64,000 nt of DNA from the NCBI RefSeq assembly GCF_029392895.1, contig NZ_CP114200.1, positions 7,384,501-7,448,500 on the forward strand, written 5' to 3'. Of this stretch, positions 46,158-55,464 are shown piece by piece. The stretch comes from Streptomyces sp. 71268 (lineage in GTDB: Bacteria; Actinomycetota; Actinomycetes; Streptomycetales; Streptomycetaceae). The notes beneath the pieces were generated by a model. The model saw only the letters and a list, made by a program, of their open reading frames with translations. It was not told the origin of the DNA and did not search any database. Positions within the stretch are counted from its first letter, which is position 1, and every line of letters starts with the position of its first letter. A program made the position numbers and the translations under genes.

Positions 46158-47200
46158 GAGCGCACCGGCTGCCGGGCACCGCTGCCGATCAGGGCCGCGG
46201 GCAGACCCTGGCGGACGGCATCGATCAACTCACCGCTGTGCGTCAGCGCAGCCGCCATGCCCTCGGCCGGCGTGGTGTGGGCACGCTGCCCCAACACCGC
46301 CCCGAGCACCAGGTGCCGCGCGCGACCCGACCCCACCTCGGCGGCCCACAGCAGGTTGCCCCCGGCGGGCGTGCTCGATCCGGTCTTCAGCCCGACCACG
46401 CCGGGCTTGGCCAGCAGCCGGTTGGTATTGGTGATGACGCCGGGCGATTCGGGGACGGTCGTCTCGCGCAGGCCCACCACCGTGCGCAGCACCGGGTCCC
46501 GCATGGCCTGGCGGGCCAGTTTGAGCTGATCATCGGCGGTGCTGCGAGTGGTCGGCTCGACGCCGCTGGCCCCGGTGTACGTGGTGTGGCGCATTCCGAG
46601 GTCGGCCGCCGCGCGGTTCATCTTCGCCACGAACGCCTGCTGGCTGCCGGCGTCCCAACGTGCCAGCAGCCGGGCGATGTTGTTGCCCGAGGGGAGCAGC
46701 AACAGCTCCAGCAGTGTGCGCTGGGTGAGCCGCTGCCCGGCACGGACCGGGGCGGTGGACTCGCTGAGCGAGTGCGACTCGGCCTCGGCTGTCGCATCGA
46801 CGGTGATCCGGGGTCCTACCTCGTCGGCCCGCAGCGGATGCTCCTTGAGGATCACGTACGCCGTCATCACCTTGGCGAGGCTCGCGATGGGCACCGGCTG
46901 CTGCCGCCCGCTGCTGCCCAGGCTGCCGAGGCCCGCGACCTCGACGCTCGCCTGGCCTTCCGCGGGCCACGGCAGGTCCAGCCGGAGCGCGCCGGACGGG
47001 GCCGGGGACGCCGAGCTGACCAGGGCTCGACCGCCGGCCCGCACACCGCCACCACCGTGCTCACCGCCGCCGGCGAGCCCCACCCAACCACCGACGCCGA
47101 CACCGAGCGTCACGATCAAAGCGGCCGAGGTTCCCGCCGCCCGACACCGACCCCACCCCGCTGCTCCCGTACGAGCGACGCGTATCCAACGAGCGCGCAC
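46154..47200 (-). CDS. D-alanyl-D-alanine carboxypeptidase (peptidase S11)
   Basis: A 348-aa penicillin-binding enzyme. GTG 47200 is preceded by GAGAGG; a longer frame reaches 47248. A TM or signal segment (SAALIVTLGVGVGGWVGLAGG) is followed by a disordered linker, then the transpeptidase-like domain with SLAK (SxxK), LPSGNNIAR (SxN) and LKTGSSTPAGG (KTG), the three motifs required for catalysis. Such enzymes cut the terminal D-Ala from peptidoglycan stems and so modify beta-lactam and glycopeptide targets. Its stop overlaps the start of the vanJ-like gene, and a two-component system follows, so this is the first gene of an envelope operon. Confidence 0.92.
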   Translation of the reverse strand: MRARWIRVARTGAAGWGRCRAAGTSAALIVTLGVGVGGWVGLAGGGEHGGGGVRAGGRALVSSASPAPSGALRLDLPWPAEGQASVEVAGLGSLGSSGRQQPVPIASLAKVMTAYVILKEHPLRADEVGPRITVDATAEAESHSLSESTAPVRAGQRLTQRTLLELLLLPSGNNIARLLARWDAGSQQAFVAKMNRAAADLGMRHTTYTGASGVEPTTRSTADDQLKLARQAMRDPVLRTVVGLRETTVPESPGVITNTNRLLAKPGVVGLKTGSSTPAGGNLLWAAEVGSGRARHLVLGAVLGQRAHTTPAEGMAAALTHSGELIDAVRQGLPAALIGSGARQPVRS

Positions 47201-47441
47201 CGGCGACCACCTCTCCCAGTTCGACGTGCACGAAGGTCCCGCGCACACCTCGAAGACTGGAAGACGACCGCAGCTGGCTGATCAGGGCCGTGCGGCCGGC
47301 ACCGCGCGGATGTGTGTCATCTGCGTATCGGCCCGCTGGGCGGGCCGGGGGCACCCGGTGGGTGGGAGGACGGATGGCCGTGCCCGAACGGAACAGTGCG
47401 GGGTTGGGGGCGTCTCCCGCATGCGACCACGAGCACGACAC

Positions 47442-47586
47442 CTACAGCGTTTCATCCAGCCCGTTGCGTGCTGCCAGCACGGCGTGCGGTGAGGTGGCGC
47501 CGATGACGGTGTCGAGCACTGTCCGAGCGGTGGACAACTCGGTGATGGACCGGCTGATCCGGCCCCGCCAGCTCCCCGATCCGCAT
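47442..47586 (-). pseudogene. MerR regulator remnant
   Basis: ATG 47586 begins MRIGELAG, the standard start of a MerR DNA-binding domain, but then changes frame and jumps directly to SITELSTARTVLDTVIGATS, the normal C-terminal end of this family. About 75 residues (most of the DNA-binding and dimerisation region) are missing. A MerR-type promoter for the divergent oxidoreductase is still in place at 47599-47630. Confidence 0.5.
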
Positions 47587-47598
47587 GCGCGACTCCGG

Positions 47599-47630
47599 TT
47601 GACTCTGACATTGATGTAAAGGTCTAGCTT
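47599..47630 (+). promoter_or_regulatory. MerR-type promoter of the oxidoreductase gene
   Basis: TTGACT and TAGCTT separated by 20 nt, as in MerR-activated promoters. The spacer begins CTGACATTG and closely matches that of the OYE promoter at 3247-3278. The -10 lies about 55 bp before the ATG. The cognate MerR gene next to it is a remnant, so activation may depend on another family member. Confidence 0.55.
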
Positions 47631-47683
47631 CAGCACGCGAAGGCCGCGCGAAGTGCGCTGATCTCGCCAACGTAGGAGGAGCG

Positions 47684-48535
47684 ATGAGCGTGCGTACGTC
47701 GGTCATAGGGTTGAACCCGCGAGGTGCGGCGCTGGCCAAGGCCATCGCGGCGGCAGGTCACGACGTCGTGGTCTGGGCCGAAGCCGGTGCACCGGCCGAG
47801 CCCGTTGAGGACGTACGGCGGGTGGACTCGCTGCAGGTCGCGTTCACGGCTCCACTGGTGCTGATGTGCCTGGAGGACTACGACGCCGTCCAACGCGTGT
47901 TGGGCCAGGCCGGGCCGCACGTCTCGGCCGACGTGGTCAACCTGACCTCCGGAACGAGCGAGCAGGCCGAGCAGGCCGCCTGCTGGGTGCGAAACCGGGG
48001 TGGGCACTACCTCGACGGTGCGTTGATGGCCCATCCCGAGCATGTCGGTCAGCCGGAAACAGTGCTGGTCTACAGCGGCTCCCACGAGGTGTTCCAGCGC
48101 CATCGAAGCTCGCTCGCGCACATCGGCGGCGCTACCTACCTGGGCCCGGCCCCCGGCACCGCGGCTCTCTATGACGTGGCGATGCTCAACTTCGCCTGGG
48201 CCACCCTGATCGGCTTCCTGCAGACCACCGCCTTGCTGGGCACCGCCCAGGTCCAGGCCACGACGGTGGCCCCCCTGCTGACCCACTGGCTGTCCACGAC
48301 CGTCACAGAGGTGATCACCGATTACGCTCGCCAAGTCGACGACCACCGCTACCCCGGCGATCAGGAATGGCTGGAGCTGGATGCCCCGCTCATGGACCAC
48401 CTCATCAACGCCGTGCGCGCGCGGGGCCTGGACACCGCTCTGCCCGAACTCATCAAGTCACTGACCGACCGGGCCATCGACGCCGGCCACGGTAGGGACA
48501 GCTTCGCCAGCCTGGTCGAAATCCTTCGCAGCTAA
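47684..48535 (+). CDS. NAD(P)-binding oxidoreductase (imine-reductase/6PGDH-like)
   Basis: A 283-aa enzyme of the 6-phosphogluconate/3-hydroxyisobutyrate dehydrogenase superfamily, closest in layout to imine reductases: N-terminal Rossmann fold VIGLNPRGAALAKAIAAAGHDVVVW (a GxxxxG variant, with N-P-R-G in place of GxMG), and the inter-domain helix and all-alpha C-terminal half (DVAMLNFAWATLIGFLQTTALLG). The usual catalytic Lys/Asp region is not obvious. ATG 47684 follows GTAGGAGGAG. Its MerR-type promoter suggests induced expression. Cofactor and substrate cannot be fixed from sequence. Confidence 0.9.
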   Translation: MSVRTSVIGLNPRGAALAKAIAAAGHDVVVWAEAGAPAEPVEDVRRVDSLQVAFTAPLVLMCLEDYDAVQRVLGQAGPHVSADVVNLTSGTSEQAEQAACWVRNRGGHYLDGALMAHPEHVGQPETVLVYSGSHEVFQRHRSSLAHIGGATYLGPAPGTAALYDVAMLNFAWATLIGFLQTTALLGTAQVQATTVAPLLTHWLSTTVTEVITDYARQVDDHRYPGDQEWLELDAPLMDHLINAVRARGLDTALPELIKSLTDRAIDAGHGRDSFASLVEILRS

Positions 48536-49152
48536 CAAGGCTGTCCCCGGAGGCGAACCGGGGTGATCTCGCCGGCCTGGGACCGTACTTCCACCTGTGC
48601 GTCGGCCGGCGCGTGTCGCACGCACTTGTTCAGCTCGGCTTCCACGGCCGCGCGCGGCAGGGTGTGGGCGTAGCGGGCGCGGATGGCGGGCGGCTTCGGG
48701 CGAGCGGTCTGGGGACGGGCGGTGAGCAGTGGCTCCAGAGGGACGGGCGGCGCGGAGACGCACGGTGCGGGCGGGCACAAAGGCGGTGGGCGCGCTCTGT
48801 TCGCCCCGGCCGACTCCGTGGACGGCCGCCGTCGTCGTCGAGGGCGGCGGAGTCCGAGGCGCGCGGTGGCCGCAGGCGATCGATCAGCTGGGAGCGGTGA
48901 AGCGGGCGACAGCATCGAGCAGGGTGTTGAGGATGGGAGACGATCAGTGTGAGGTCGACCCCTGTCGCTTCGGTACAAGTTTGCTGGACGACTGCGACGG
49001 CCTGCCCGCGCAACCCCCTCGTCAGATGTCCCGGGCCCGGCACCTCTGTTCCGAGTGGTATGGAATGTCTGATTCTGGTGTGGACCTAGGGAACTCCGTG
49101 ACCGTGTAATTACGCACAACAGGAGCACTACTTCAATCATGTGGAGTAAACA
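48536..49152. other. Intergenic region without a supported gene
   Basis: Over 600 bp. A minus-strand frame from about 48700 to 48532 gives a protein-like end (AAVEAELNKCVRHAPADAQVEVRSQ...) but has no start or ribosome site, so at most it is a remnant. The 49060-49150 part is AT-richer and contains the promoter of the secreted protein gene. Confidence 0.4.
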
Positions 49153-49755
49153 GTGCGAATCCGTTCAAGATTTACCGTTCCGCTGCTTGCCGCTCTCGCG
49201 CTCATCGGAACGGCTCCGGCGTCGCAGGCAGCCGACACACCCGCACCTGCGGCGGGGGAATCGGTCAAGGTGGCCAAGCTGACCCCGGAGCAATTACGGG
49301 AGGTAAACGCAGCGGGCGTGCAACGTAGCGGCTCACGGACCGAGGGCCGGGCCATTTGCTATCAGGCACACGTGCGGAATAAGGGATGGTCGGCCACGCT
49401 CTGCACTGATGGCGCCGACGGTTATACCGGGACCGTGGGCGAGAACAAACCGATCGACAGGATCAAGTTCTACGTCGGGACGACCGGCGCCATGAACCTC
49501 AACGTGCAGGCGCACTGGGCGGAAACCGGCACCGGCCCCGAGCACTACATAGCACCCGGCACCAGCTATGAGTTCTCACACAGCGGCGGCCAGCCGGTCC
49601 AGGCGCTGCGCCTGCGAAGCAACAACGAGACCATGAAGGCCGCAGCCCATGTACAGGGCGTGGGTTGGAAGGGCACGAACGCGTGGTCGTACGACCAGTG
49701 GATTGGAAGCATCGGCGAGAACCGCTGGATGGAAGCGTTCTGGATAGACATCTGA
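49153..49755 (+). CDS. Secreted ChW-repeat protein
   Basis: A 200-aa exported protein. Signal peptide: MRIRSRFTVPLLAALALIGTAPASQA, cleaved after AQA/SQA-A. Two clostridial hydrophobic W (ChW) repeats follow: ICYQAHVRNKGWSATLCTDG...TVGENKPIDRIKFYV and a second, KAAAHVQGVGWKGTNAWS...SIGENRWMEAFWIDI, with the G-W and A-x-GENR signatures. ChW proteins are extracellular, linked to binding surfaces or polymers. GC is lower than that of its neighbours, and its GTG has only a weak ribosome site. Not in an operon. Confidence 0.88.
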   Translation: MRIRSRFTVPLLAALALIGTAPASQAADTPAPAAGESVKVAKLTPEQLREVNAAGVQRSGSRTEGRAICYQAHVRNKGWSATLCTDGADGYTGTVGENKPIDRIKFYVGTTGAMNLNVQAHWAETGTGPEHYIAPGTSYEFSHSGGQPVQALRLRSNNETMKAAAHVQGVGWKGTNAWSYDQWIGSIGENRWMEAFWIDI

Positions 49756-49961
49756 TGGGCTGTGCGGATGCCCCGCGCCGATAGTGCGGCAGCGAGCCTA
49801 CGCAGCAGTTCACCCCTGACCTGCGAACTACACGACCCGTCAGCGGGCAGGAGACGCCGCGCCACTCGCGCGTGAAGTGACACGCCTGCGGAAGCGATAC
49901 CTGGTACCTCGTTAGGCGGCCGGCTCTCGTACAGCGCCAGGCTGTCACAGACGTCGTTGAG

Positions 49962-50810
49962 TTACTGGCGGACCTGAGCGTTCGCTGTGGAAGGCTCGTC
50001 ACCGCTGTCCACGCCCAGGCCCGCGAGCAGGCGCAGCCCGTCCTCGGCGCGGCTGCCGGGGGCCGCGGACAGTATCAGTAGCTCCATGCCCGATTCGTCC
50101 GGTAGCGCGAAGTTCTCCTGGTGCAGTTCCAGCAGTCCGACCAGCGGGTGCCGGTACGCCTTGCGTCCGTGTGTGCGGGCGCGCACGTCCGCGCGGGCCC
50201 ACAGGCGGCGGAAGCGGTCGCTGCCCATCGACAGTTCGCCGATGAGCGAGGCCAGCCGGGGATCCCCGGGGTGTTTCCCGGCGGCCAGGCGGAGGTGCCC
50301 GACCACGTCGAGGGTGCACTTCTCCCAGTCCGCGTACAGGCCGCGCTCGGCTTCCTCGAGGAAGATGTGCCGGGCGGTGTTCAGGCCCGGTATCCGCTGG
50401 CCGAAGAGGAGCCCGGCGAGGCGGTTCCCGGCGAGCACGTCCAGTTGGTGGTTCGTGATCAGCGCGGGTGCGTCGACGACCAGGTCGAGGACGCGTAGCA
50501 GCTCCGGCCGGACCCGCCCACCCGGTGCCGTCGCGCGATGGTGGCGCTGCCGGGCGAGCCGGTCAAGGTGCCCGCGTGCGGTCGCGTCGAGGCCCAGGAC
50601 GCGGGCGAGCGCGTCGAGGACCTGCTCGGAGGGCTGGGTCGCGCGGCCCTGCTCCAGACGTACGTAGTAGTCGACGCTGACTCCGGACAGGTGCGCGACC
50701 TCTTCGCGGCGCAGCCCTTCGACCCGGCGGCGGCTGTCGGTGGGGATGCCGACGGCTGCCGGGTCGACTTGGGAGCGCCGGGTGCGTAGGAAGCCCGCGA
50801 GATCGTCCAT
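49962..50810 (-). CDS. XRE-family regulator with MmyB-like ligand domain
   Basis: A 282-aa regulator. The helix-turn-helix is RVEGLRREEVAHLSGVSVDYYVRLEQGRATQPSEQVLDALARVLGLDATARGHLDRLA, and the remaining 190 residues are the MmyB-like ligand-binding domain (VVDAPALITNHQLDVLAGNRLAGLLFGQ...GDPRLASLIGELSMGSDRFRRLWARADV). These are very common in Streptomyces beside short-chain dehydrogenases and quinone reductases. It is divergent from the quinone reductase gene, and probably controls it. Confidence 0.92.
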   Translation of the reverse strand: MDDLAGFLRTRRSQVDPAAVGIPTDSRRRVEGLRREEVAHLSGVSVDYYVRLEQGRATQPSEQVLDALARVLGLDATARGHLDRLARQRHHRATAPGGRVRPELLRVLDLVVDAPALITNHQLDVLAGNRLAGLLFGQRIPGLNTARHIFLEEAERGLYADWEKCTLDVVGHLRLAAGKHPGDPRLASLIGELSMGSDRFRRLWARADVRARTHGRKAYRHPLVGLLELHQENFALPDESGMELLILSAAPGSRAEDGLRLLAGLGVDSGDEPSTANAQVRQ

Positions 50811-50948
50811 GCCTTCAGTATGGCCTCGGTGTCCCCTGCGAAGGTGGCCCTGCTGTTACCAGGAAGTCCCGTCCTGTGGAAGAGGTGACCCTGAACGCCG
50901 GGCGTCGCGGCGTCCAGGATCGAAGCCATCCGATCCGAAGGAGTTCCC

Positions 50949-51728
50949 GTGAAGACGCTGATCGTCTACGCCCACCCGGAGCCGAAGTCGCTCAACAGCT
51001 CGTTGAAGGCACTCGCGGTGTCCACGTTGGAGAGCGCCGGGCACGAGGTGCGGGTGAGTGATCTGTACGCGATGAACTGGAAGGCGGTCGTGGACGCCGC
51101 GGACTACGGCCCCCACGCCTCACGTCCGTTGAGAGTCGCCCGGGACTCGGGCCGGGCCTTCGATGCCGGGACACTCACCCCGGACGTTCTGGCCGAGCAG
51201 GAGAAGCTGCTGTGGGCGGACACGATCATCTTCCAGTTCCCGCTGTGGTGGTACTCGATGCCCGCGATCCTCAAGGGCTGGGTGGACCGGGTGTTCACCT
51301 TCCACTTCGCGTACGGCGTCGGAGAGCACAGCGACACCAAGTACGGCGAGCGCTTCGGTGAAGGCACCCTCGCGGGGAGGAGGGCTCTGCTGTCGGTGAC
51401 CGTCGGGGGCCCGGAGTCGCATTACGCCGCACGCGGGATCAACGGCCCCATTGACGATCTGCTGTTCCCGATCCAGCACGGCATCCTCTACTACCCGGGC
51501 ATCGAGGTGCTGCCCCCCTTCGTGCTGTACGGCGCCGACCGGATGAGCACCGAGGACTACCCGGACGTCGCCAAGGCTTGGGAGCAGCGCCTGCTCACGC
51601 TGGAGTCGACCGAGCCGATCGCGTTCCGGCGGCAGAACTTCGGTGACTACGTGATCCCCTCGCTGCAGCTGAAGGAGGGGTTGGAGCCTTCGGGCCGCAC
51701 GGGTTTCGGGCTGCACGTACGCGGCTGA
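50949..51728 (+). CDS. NAD(P)H-dependent flavodoxin-fold quinone reductase
   Basis: A 259-aa enzyme of the NQO1/KefF family: MKTLIVYAHPEPKSLNSSLKALAVSTLESAGHEVRVSDLYAMNW at the N-terminus for FMN/FAD phosphate, and WADTIIFQFPLWWYSMPAILKGWVDRVFTFHFAYGVG for the flavin ring and active site. It makes two-electron reductions of quinones or similar compounds. GTG 50949 follows AAGGAG. Divergent from the XRE regulator with a 138-bp promoter region. Confidence 0.93.
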   Translation: MKTLIVYAHPEPKSLNSSLKALAVSTLESAGHEVRVSDLYAMNWKAVVDAADYGPHASRPLRVARDSGRAFDAGTLTPDVLAEQEKLLWADTIIFQFPLWWYSMPAILKGWVDRVFTFHFAYGVGEHSDTKYGERFGEGTLAGRRALLSVTVGGPESHYAARGINGPIDDLLFPIQHGILYYPGIEVLPPFVLYGADRMSTEDYPDVAKAWEQRLLTLESTEPIAFRRQNFGDYVIPSLQLKEGLEPSGRTGFGLHVRG

Positions 51729-52012
51729 CCGCCCACGATGAACACGACGAGCCAGGTCGCGAACCCGAGGAGCAGCCCGCAGGTCGTACGGACGGTGTCG
51801 GCCGACGTGGCCAGTTGACCGGACTCCGCCCTGGGTGTCCCTGCCGCTGCCCCGCTTCGAGTGGGCCTTCGAGCAGCCTGGCCGCGACGTGGGGCGGCCA
51901 GCCGCCCGTCGGACACGCCCTGCCCCGCCGGTCCGGGACCCGTCCCCACGCCGGCCCGCTAGAAAGGGGTCGTGCTCTCCCGCACACACCTCGGCCGCCA
52001 CGGAGCGGGTGA
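51729..52012. other. Gap with a membrane-protein remnant
   Basis: On the minus strand one frame reads TTCGLLLGFATWLVVFIVGGQP, a clear single membrane helix, but has no start site or long context, so it looks like a fragment of a decayed gene. Nothing else is seen. Confidence 0.3.
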
Positions 52013-54064
52013 CTACGCCCGCGGAGGGGGGAGTTCGTCGGCGGCCGAGGTGGCGAGATCGGTGGCCATGGTGCACAGCTCGTTCACCGGCTGCGGCCCC
52101 GTGACCACGAGGTGCACCTGCTCCGTGGCCCGGCGGCCGTTGAGGTCGGTGTACGGGCGGTGCACCACCCGGACGCGGCAGGTGTCCGAACCGTCGGCCT
52201 CCGGCTCGACGACGGCCTCGCGCCCGCCGAGTTGGGTGTTGCGGCCGGTCGAGGTCGGTGAGGTCAGCCCGCGGTCGAACCTGAGGTCGGCGACGATCTT
52301 GCTGGTGGTGCTGCGCCAACCGCATTCCCAGTTGCCGTAGCCGACGTCCGGGTCGCCCGCGTCGATGCCCGGCACGACCGACAGCGCCTCGGCGTCGAGC
52401 AGGGTGCACGCGTCCTGCCGTGCGAGCGAGTCGGCCACTGGCTGGGTCGTGCGGCGTGGCGGGTCGCCCTTGTCGAGTTGTCGCGCCGCGTACGTGGCCG
52501 CGGTCTCGGCCATCTCGCACAGCGGCGCCGTCCCGTCGCCGATCTGGTGGGCGGTGACGTAGACGCTGTACCGGGCCTCGCCGCCCGGCAGCAGCCTGCG
52601 GGTGCACTCGTCGCTCTCGGCGGGCAGCTCCGCCACGCCGACCCCACCCACCTTGCGGGATGGCGGCGCGGCGTCGGACGGAGGGTCGTTGCTGAGGTCG
52701 ACCTTGATGTCCACCTCGCTGTCCTCGCCGTCCGTCACGAGCACGTCGCAGCGGTCGAAGTTGCCGTAGGCCGGGTCGAGTCGCACCTCGCCGAAGCGGC
52801 TGAGCGTTTCGGTGCTGGTCAGCCCGCAGGGGTCGATGTTGCGGGCCGCTGGCGCGGGTCGCGGCGCGGCCGCTGGGGTGGTCTGGCTCGACGCGCCGCG
52901 CGCCGCGTCCCGCTCGCTGTCCTTGTCGCCGTCGCCGAAGGGCGGGCGCAGCAGGACGACGGTGGCCAGCACGGCGACGGCCACCGCCGCCGAACCCACC
53001 ACCCACGGCCTGCGCCCCGCCGGGCCCCACCGACCGTTCCCCGCCCGCCGCTCGTGGGCCTCCGGGGCGGCCGGTGGCCGGTCGGCCTCCGCCGCGACCC
53101 GCCGTAGCCGCCGGCACGCCTCGGCCGCCGTGGGCCGGTCGTGCGGCTGGGCCGACAGCATCGCGTCCAACGTCTCGCGCAGCGGCCCGACATCACCGTC
53201 CAACCTGGCCAGGCCGCCGTGAGCCCGAAGCCGCGACGCCGCCCCGCCGCCCACCGCGCCATCGGCGCCATCGAAGCCACCGACACCGTCGACACCATCC
53301 ACGCCGTCCACGCCGTCCACGCCGTCCACGCCGTCCACGCTGTCCACGTGGGTCTCGTCGTCGGGCCCTACGGGCGCGGCGTCGGTGGACGAGCGCTGTG
53401 AGGGGGCGTCGGCGTCGCCTCCCGGGTGGGACTCGGCCGTGGGGTGGCCGAGGACCAGTTCGTAGAGGGTGGCACCGAGCGAGAAGACGTCGGACTCCGG
53501 TACCGGCATGCCCCGCACCACCTCCGGCGCCGCGTAGTCCGGGGTGTACGCGATGCCGCGGTTGGGCGTGCGGGTGACGAAGCCGGGCAGCCGGTAGGCC
53601 GCGTCGAGGTCGGTGAGCTTGGCCGTCCTGTCGTCGCCGAGCACGATGTTGCCGGGCTTGACGTCGCAGTGAACGACGCCCTCCGCGTGCAACATCTCCA
53701 GGGCGTCGGCGATCTGCGCGCCGATCGACGCGGCCTCGCGCGGGCTGATCGGGGGCCGGCCGGCCAGGCTGCCACCCGACGCGTACTCCATCACCAGCCA
53801 GAACTCGGCCGCCGGCGGCTCGCCGACCTGGACGGCGTCGTAGAGGGTCACCACGTTCCGGTGCCGGCGGAACTTGGCCAACGCCCTCGCCTCGTCCTGG
53901 AGTCGGGCGAAGCCGCGGGCGCTGTTGTCGTCGATCCGGGCCCGCTTGAGCGCCACGTCCTGGCCCAGCACGGTGTCGTGGGCGAGCCACACCTCGGATC
54001 TGCCTCCGGTGATCGGCCCTTCCTTGAGCAGGTACCGGTCACCGACGAGATCGCCCTTGCGCAC
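52013..54064 (-). CDS. Membrane serine/threonine protein kinase
   Basis: A 683-aa Hanks-type kinase; GTG 54064 has GAGGGG upstream. The kinase domain (about 1-330) has a glycine-rich loop region, VALKRARID for the catalytic Lys, HCDVKPGNIVLGD for the catalytic loop, and DLD in place of DFG; PDYAAPEV is the APE motif. A Val-Asp-Gly repeat insertion at about 240-260 lies inside it, followed by a Pro/Ala linker, one transmembrane helix (VVGSAAVAVAVLATVVLL), and an extracellular domain with eight or so cysteines (DPCGLTS, FDRCDVL, DECTRRL and so on), probably disulphide-bonded. The extracellular part may sense a ligand; unlike PknB, PASTA repeats are absent. Confidence 0.93.
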   Translation of the reverse strand: MRKGDLVGDRYLLKEGPITGGRSEVWLAHDTVLGQDVALKRARIDDNSARGFARLQDEARALAKFRRHRNVVTLYDAVQVGEPPAAEFWLVMEYASGGSLAGRPPISPREAASIGAQIADALEMLHAEGVVHCDVKPGNIVLGDDRTAKLTDLDAAYRLPGFVTRTPNRGIAYTPDYAAPEVVRGMPVPESDVFSLGATLYELVLGHPTAESHPGGDADAPSQRSSTDAAPVGPDDETHVDSVDGVDGVDGVDGVDGVDGVGGFDGADGAVGGGAASRLRAHGGLARLDGDVGPLRETLDAMLSAQPHDRPTAAEACRRLRRVAAEADRPPAAPEAHERRAGNGRWGPAGRRPWVVGSAAVAVAVLATVVLLRPPFGDGDKDSERDAARGASSQTTPAAAPRPAPAARNIDPCGLTSTETLSRFGEVRLDPAYGNFDRCDVLVTDGEDSEVDIKVDLSNDPPSDAAPPSRKVGGVGVAELPAESDECTRRLLPGGEARYSVYVTAHQIGDGTAPLCEMAETAATYAARQLDKGDPPRRTTQPVADSLARQDACTLLDAEALSVVPGIDAGDPDVGYGNWECGWRSTTSKIVADLRFDRGLTSPTSTGRNTQLGGREAVVEPEADGSDTCRVRVVHRPYTDLNGRRATEQVHLVVTGPQPVNELCTMATDLATSAADELPPPRA
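53285..53350 (-). repeat. In-frame 9-bp minisatellite (Val-Asp-Gly) in the kinase
   Basis: Tandem copies of GCCGTCCAC on the plus strand encode repeating Val-Asp-Gly in the kinase on the minus strand. At least seven near-perfect units are seen. Copy number may change by slippage, always in frame. Confidence 0.85.
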
Positions 54065-54378
54065 TGTGCTTCCCCTCAAGTCGAAGCCGGCCGTGGCCGG
54101 TTGTGCGCACCGAAGGTACTGCGTACGGGCCCGGGGTCAAGGCGCGTGCCGAGTGCGCGCGGAGTGGAGAAACGGTCCTGTTCGCGGGGCGGATGGGTGG
54201 CGGCTCCGAGGGTGGGGGCGTTACGTACCCGTTGACCCCGGGCGTCCGGTTCCCCGGGGCCGCCGAACGGGTTCGGGGCGGCCGGAGCGTCCGGCGGTGG
54301 TCGCCGGGACGGGTGGCGGGCGAGACGACGCACGGGGGCGCACAAGGGGGGCGCGCTCAGGCGCGCGGGCTGGTCGAC

Positions 54379-55302
54379 TCACGCGGGCCGGGGCGCGGGG
54401 GAGGGTGGCACGGGGGTGAGCCGGAAGGTGTCGCCGGCGGAGCGGACCAGGCCCCCGGTGGGGGCTGGGAAGTGTGTGCCGAGCAGCAGGGTGTCGGTGT
54501 CGGCGAGCGTGGTGAGCAGCCGTCGCCGGGTGGCCCGGGCCTGTCGCGGGTCGGTGTCCACGCAGCTCGTGATCGCGGGGTCGAGGAGTTGGACGGGGTG
54601 GTGCACGCAGTCGCCGGTGACCAGCGCGGTCTCGGTGCCACCGCGCAGCTCGACGGCGACGTGGCCCGGGGTGTGCCCCGGGGTGGGCAGCAGCCGTACG
54701 CCGGGGGCGACGGTGGTGCCGTCGTCGGTGACGTCGACGAGGTCGAGCAGCCCGGCGTCCGCCACGGGGTACACCGAGTCCCGGAACATCTGCCGCCTGG
54801 CGTCTTCCAGCTCCACCCCGGCCCAGTGGTCCCACTCGGCGCGGGCGGTCAGGTAACGGGCGTTGGGGAAGGTGGGGTGCCACGCGCCGTCCCGCTCGCG
54901 GGTGTTCCACCCGACGTGGTCGGTGTGCAGGTGGGTGAGGATGACGAGATCGACGTCGGCGGGGGCGAAGCCGGCCGCCGTCAGGTGGGCGAGGTAGTCG
55001 CTGTCGAGGTGGTCCCAGGCGGGGTTGGCGCGCGTCTTGCCGTTGCCGATGCCGGTGTCCACCACGATCCGCAGGCCGCCCACCACGACGGCGAAGCTGT
55101 GGCTGGCCAGCCGGAGCGCGCCCGCGTCGTCGGCGAAGTCGGGCCGGAGCCAGGGCGCCTGGCCCACCACCTCGGCGGTGGCCGACGGCAGCAACCAGGG
55201 GCCGGTCGCGGGCGGCAACGTCACCTCGTCGACGCGGTGAACGCGCAGATCACCGACGGTCCAGGCGGGCGGAGTGGCAGGGGGGCCGGGCGAGTTGGGC
55301 AT
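54379..55302 (-). CDS. MBL-fold metallo-hydrolase
   Basis: A 307-aa enzyme with the metallo-beta-lactamase core: LVILTHLHTDHVGWN (HxHxDH), TPGHTPGH for the third His, VTGDCVHHPVQL for the bridging Asp, and GTHFPAPTGG for the last His. All expected metal ligands for a two-zinc site are visible. The N-terminal VGDLRVHRVDEVTLPP and ASHSFAVVVGGLRIVVDTGIGNGK are typical of lactonase- or quorum-quenching-like MBL enzymes, but the substrate is unknown. It is divergent from the amidase operon with a 44-bp palindrome between them. Confidence 0.92.
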   Translation of the reverse strand: MPNSPGPPATPPAWTVGDLRVHRVDEVTLPPATGPWLLPSATAEVVGQAPWLRPDFADDAGALRLASHSFAVVVGGLRIVVDTGIGNGKTRANPAWDHLDSDYLAHLTAAGFAPADVDLVILTHLHTDHVGWNTRERDGAWHPTFPNARYLTARAEWDHWAGVELEDARRQMFRDSVYPVADAGLLDLVDVTDDGTTVAPGVRLLPTPGHTPGHVAVELRGGTETALVTGDCVHHPVQLLDPAITSCVDTDPRQARATRRRLLTTLADTDTLLLGTHFPAPTGGLVRSAGDTFRLTPVPPSPAPRPA

Positions 55303-55464
55303 CGGGAGATTCCTTCTCGGGTGGGTCGGTGGGTGGCGGGTGCGCCCCGCGCCTCGTGCGTACGGGGGTGACGTCCGGCAGTCGGGCGGGTCGGGGCCCG
55401 GGCTGATGCGGGCCGGCGCGCGGCGGGGGTCCCGCGCCGGTGAGGAAGCAACAAAAGCGAACCG

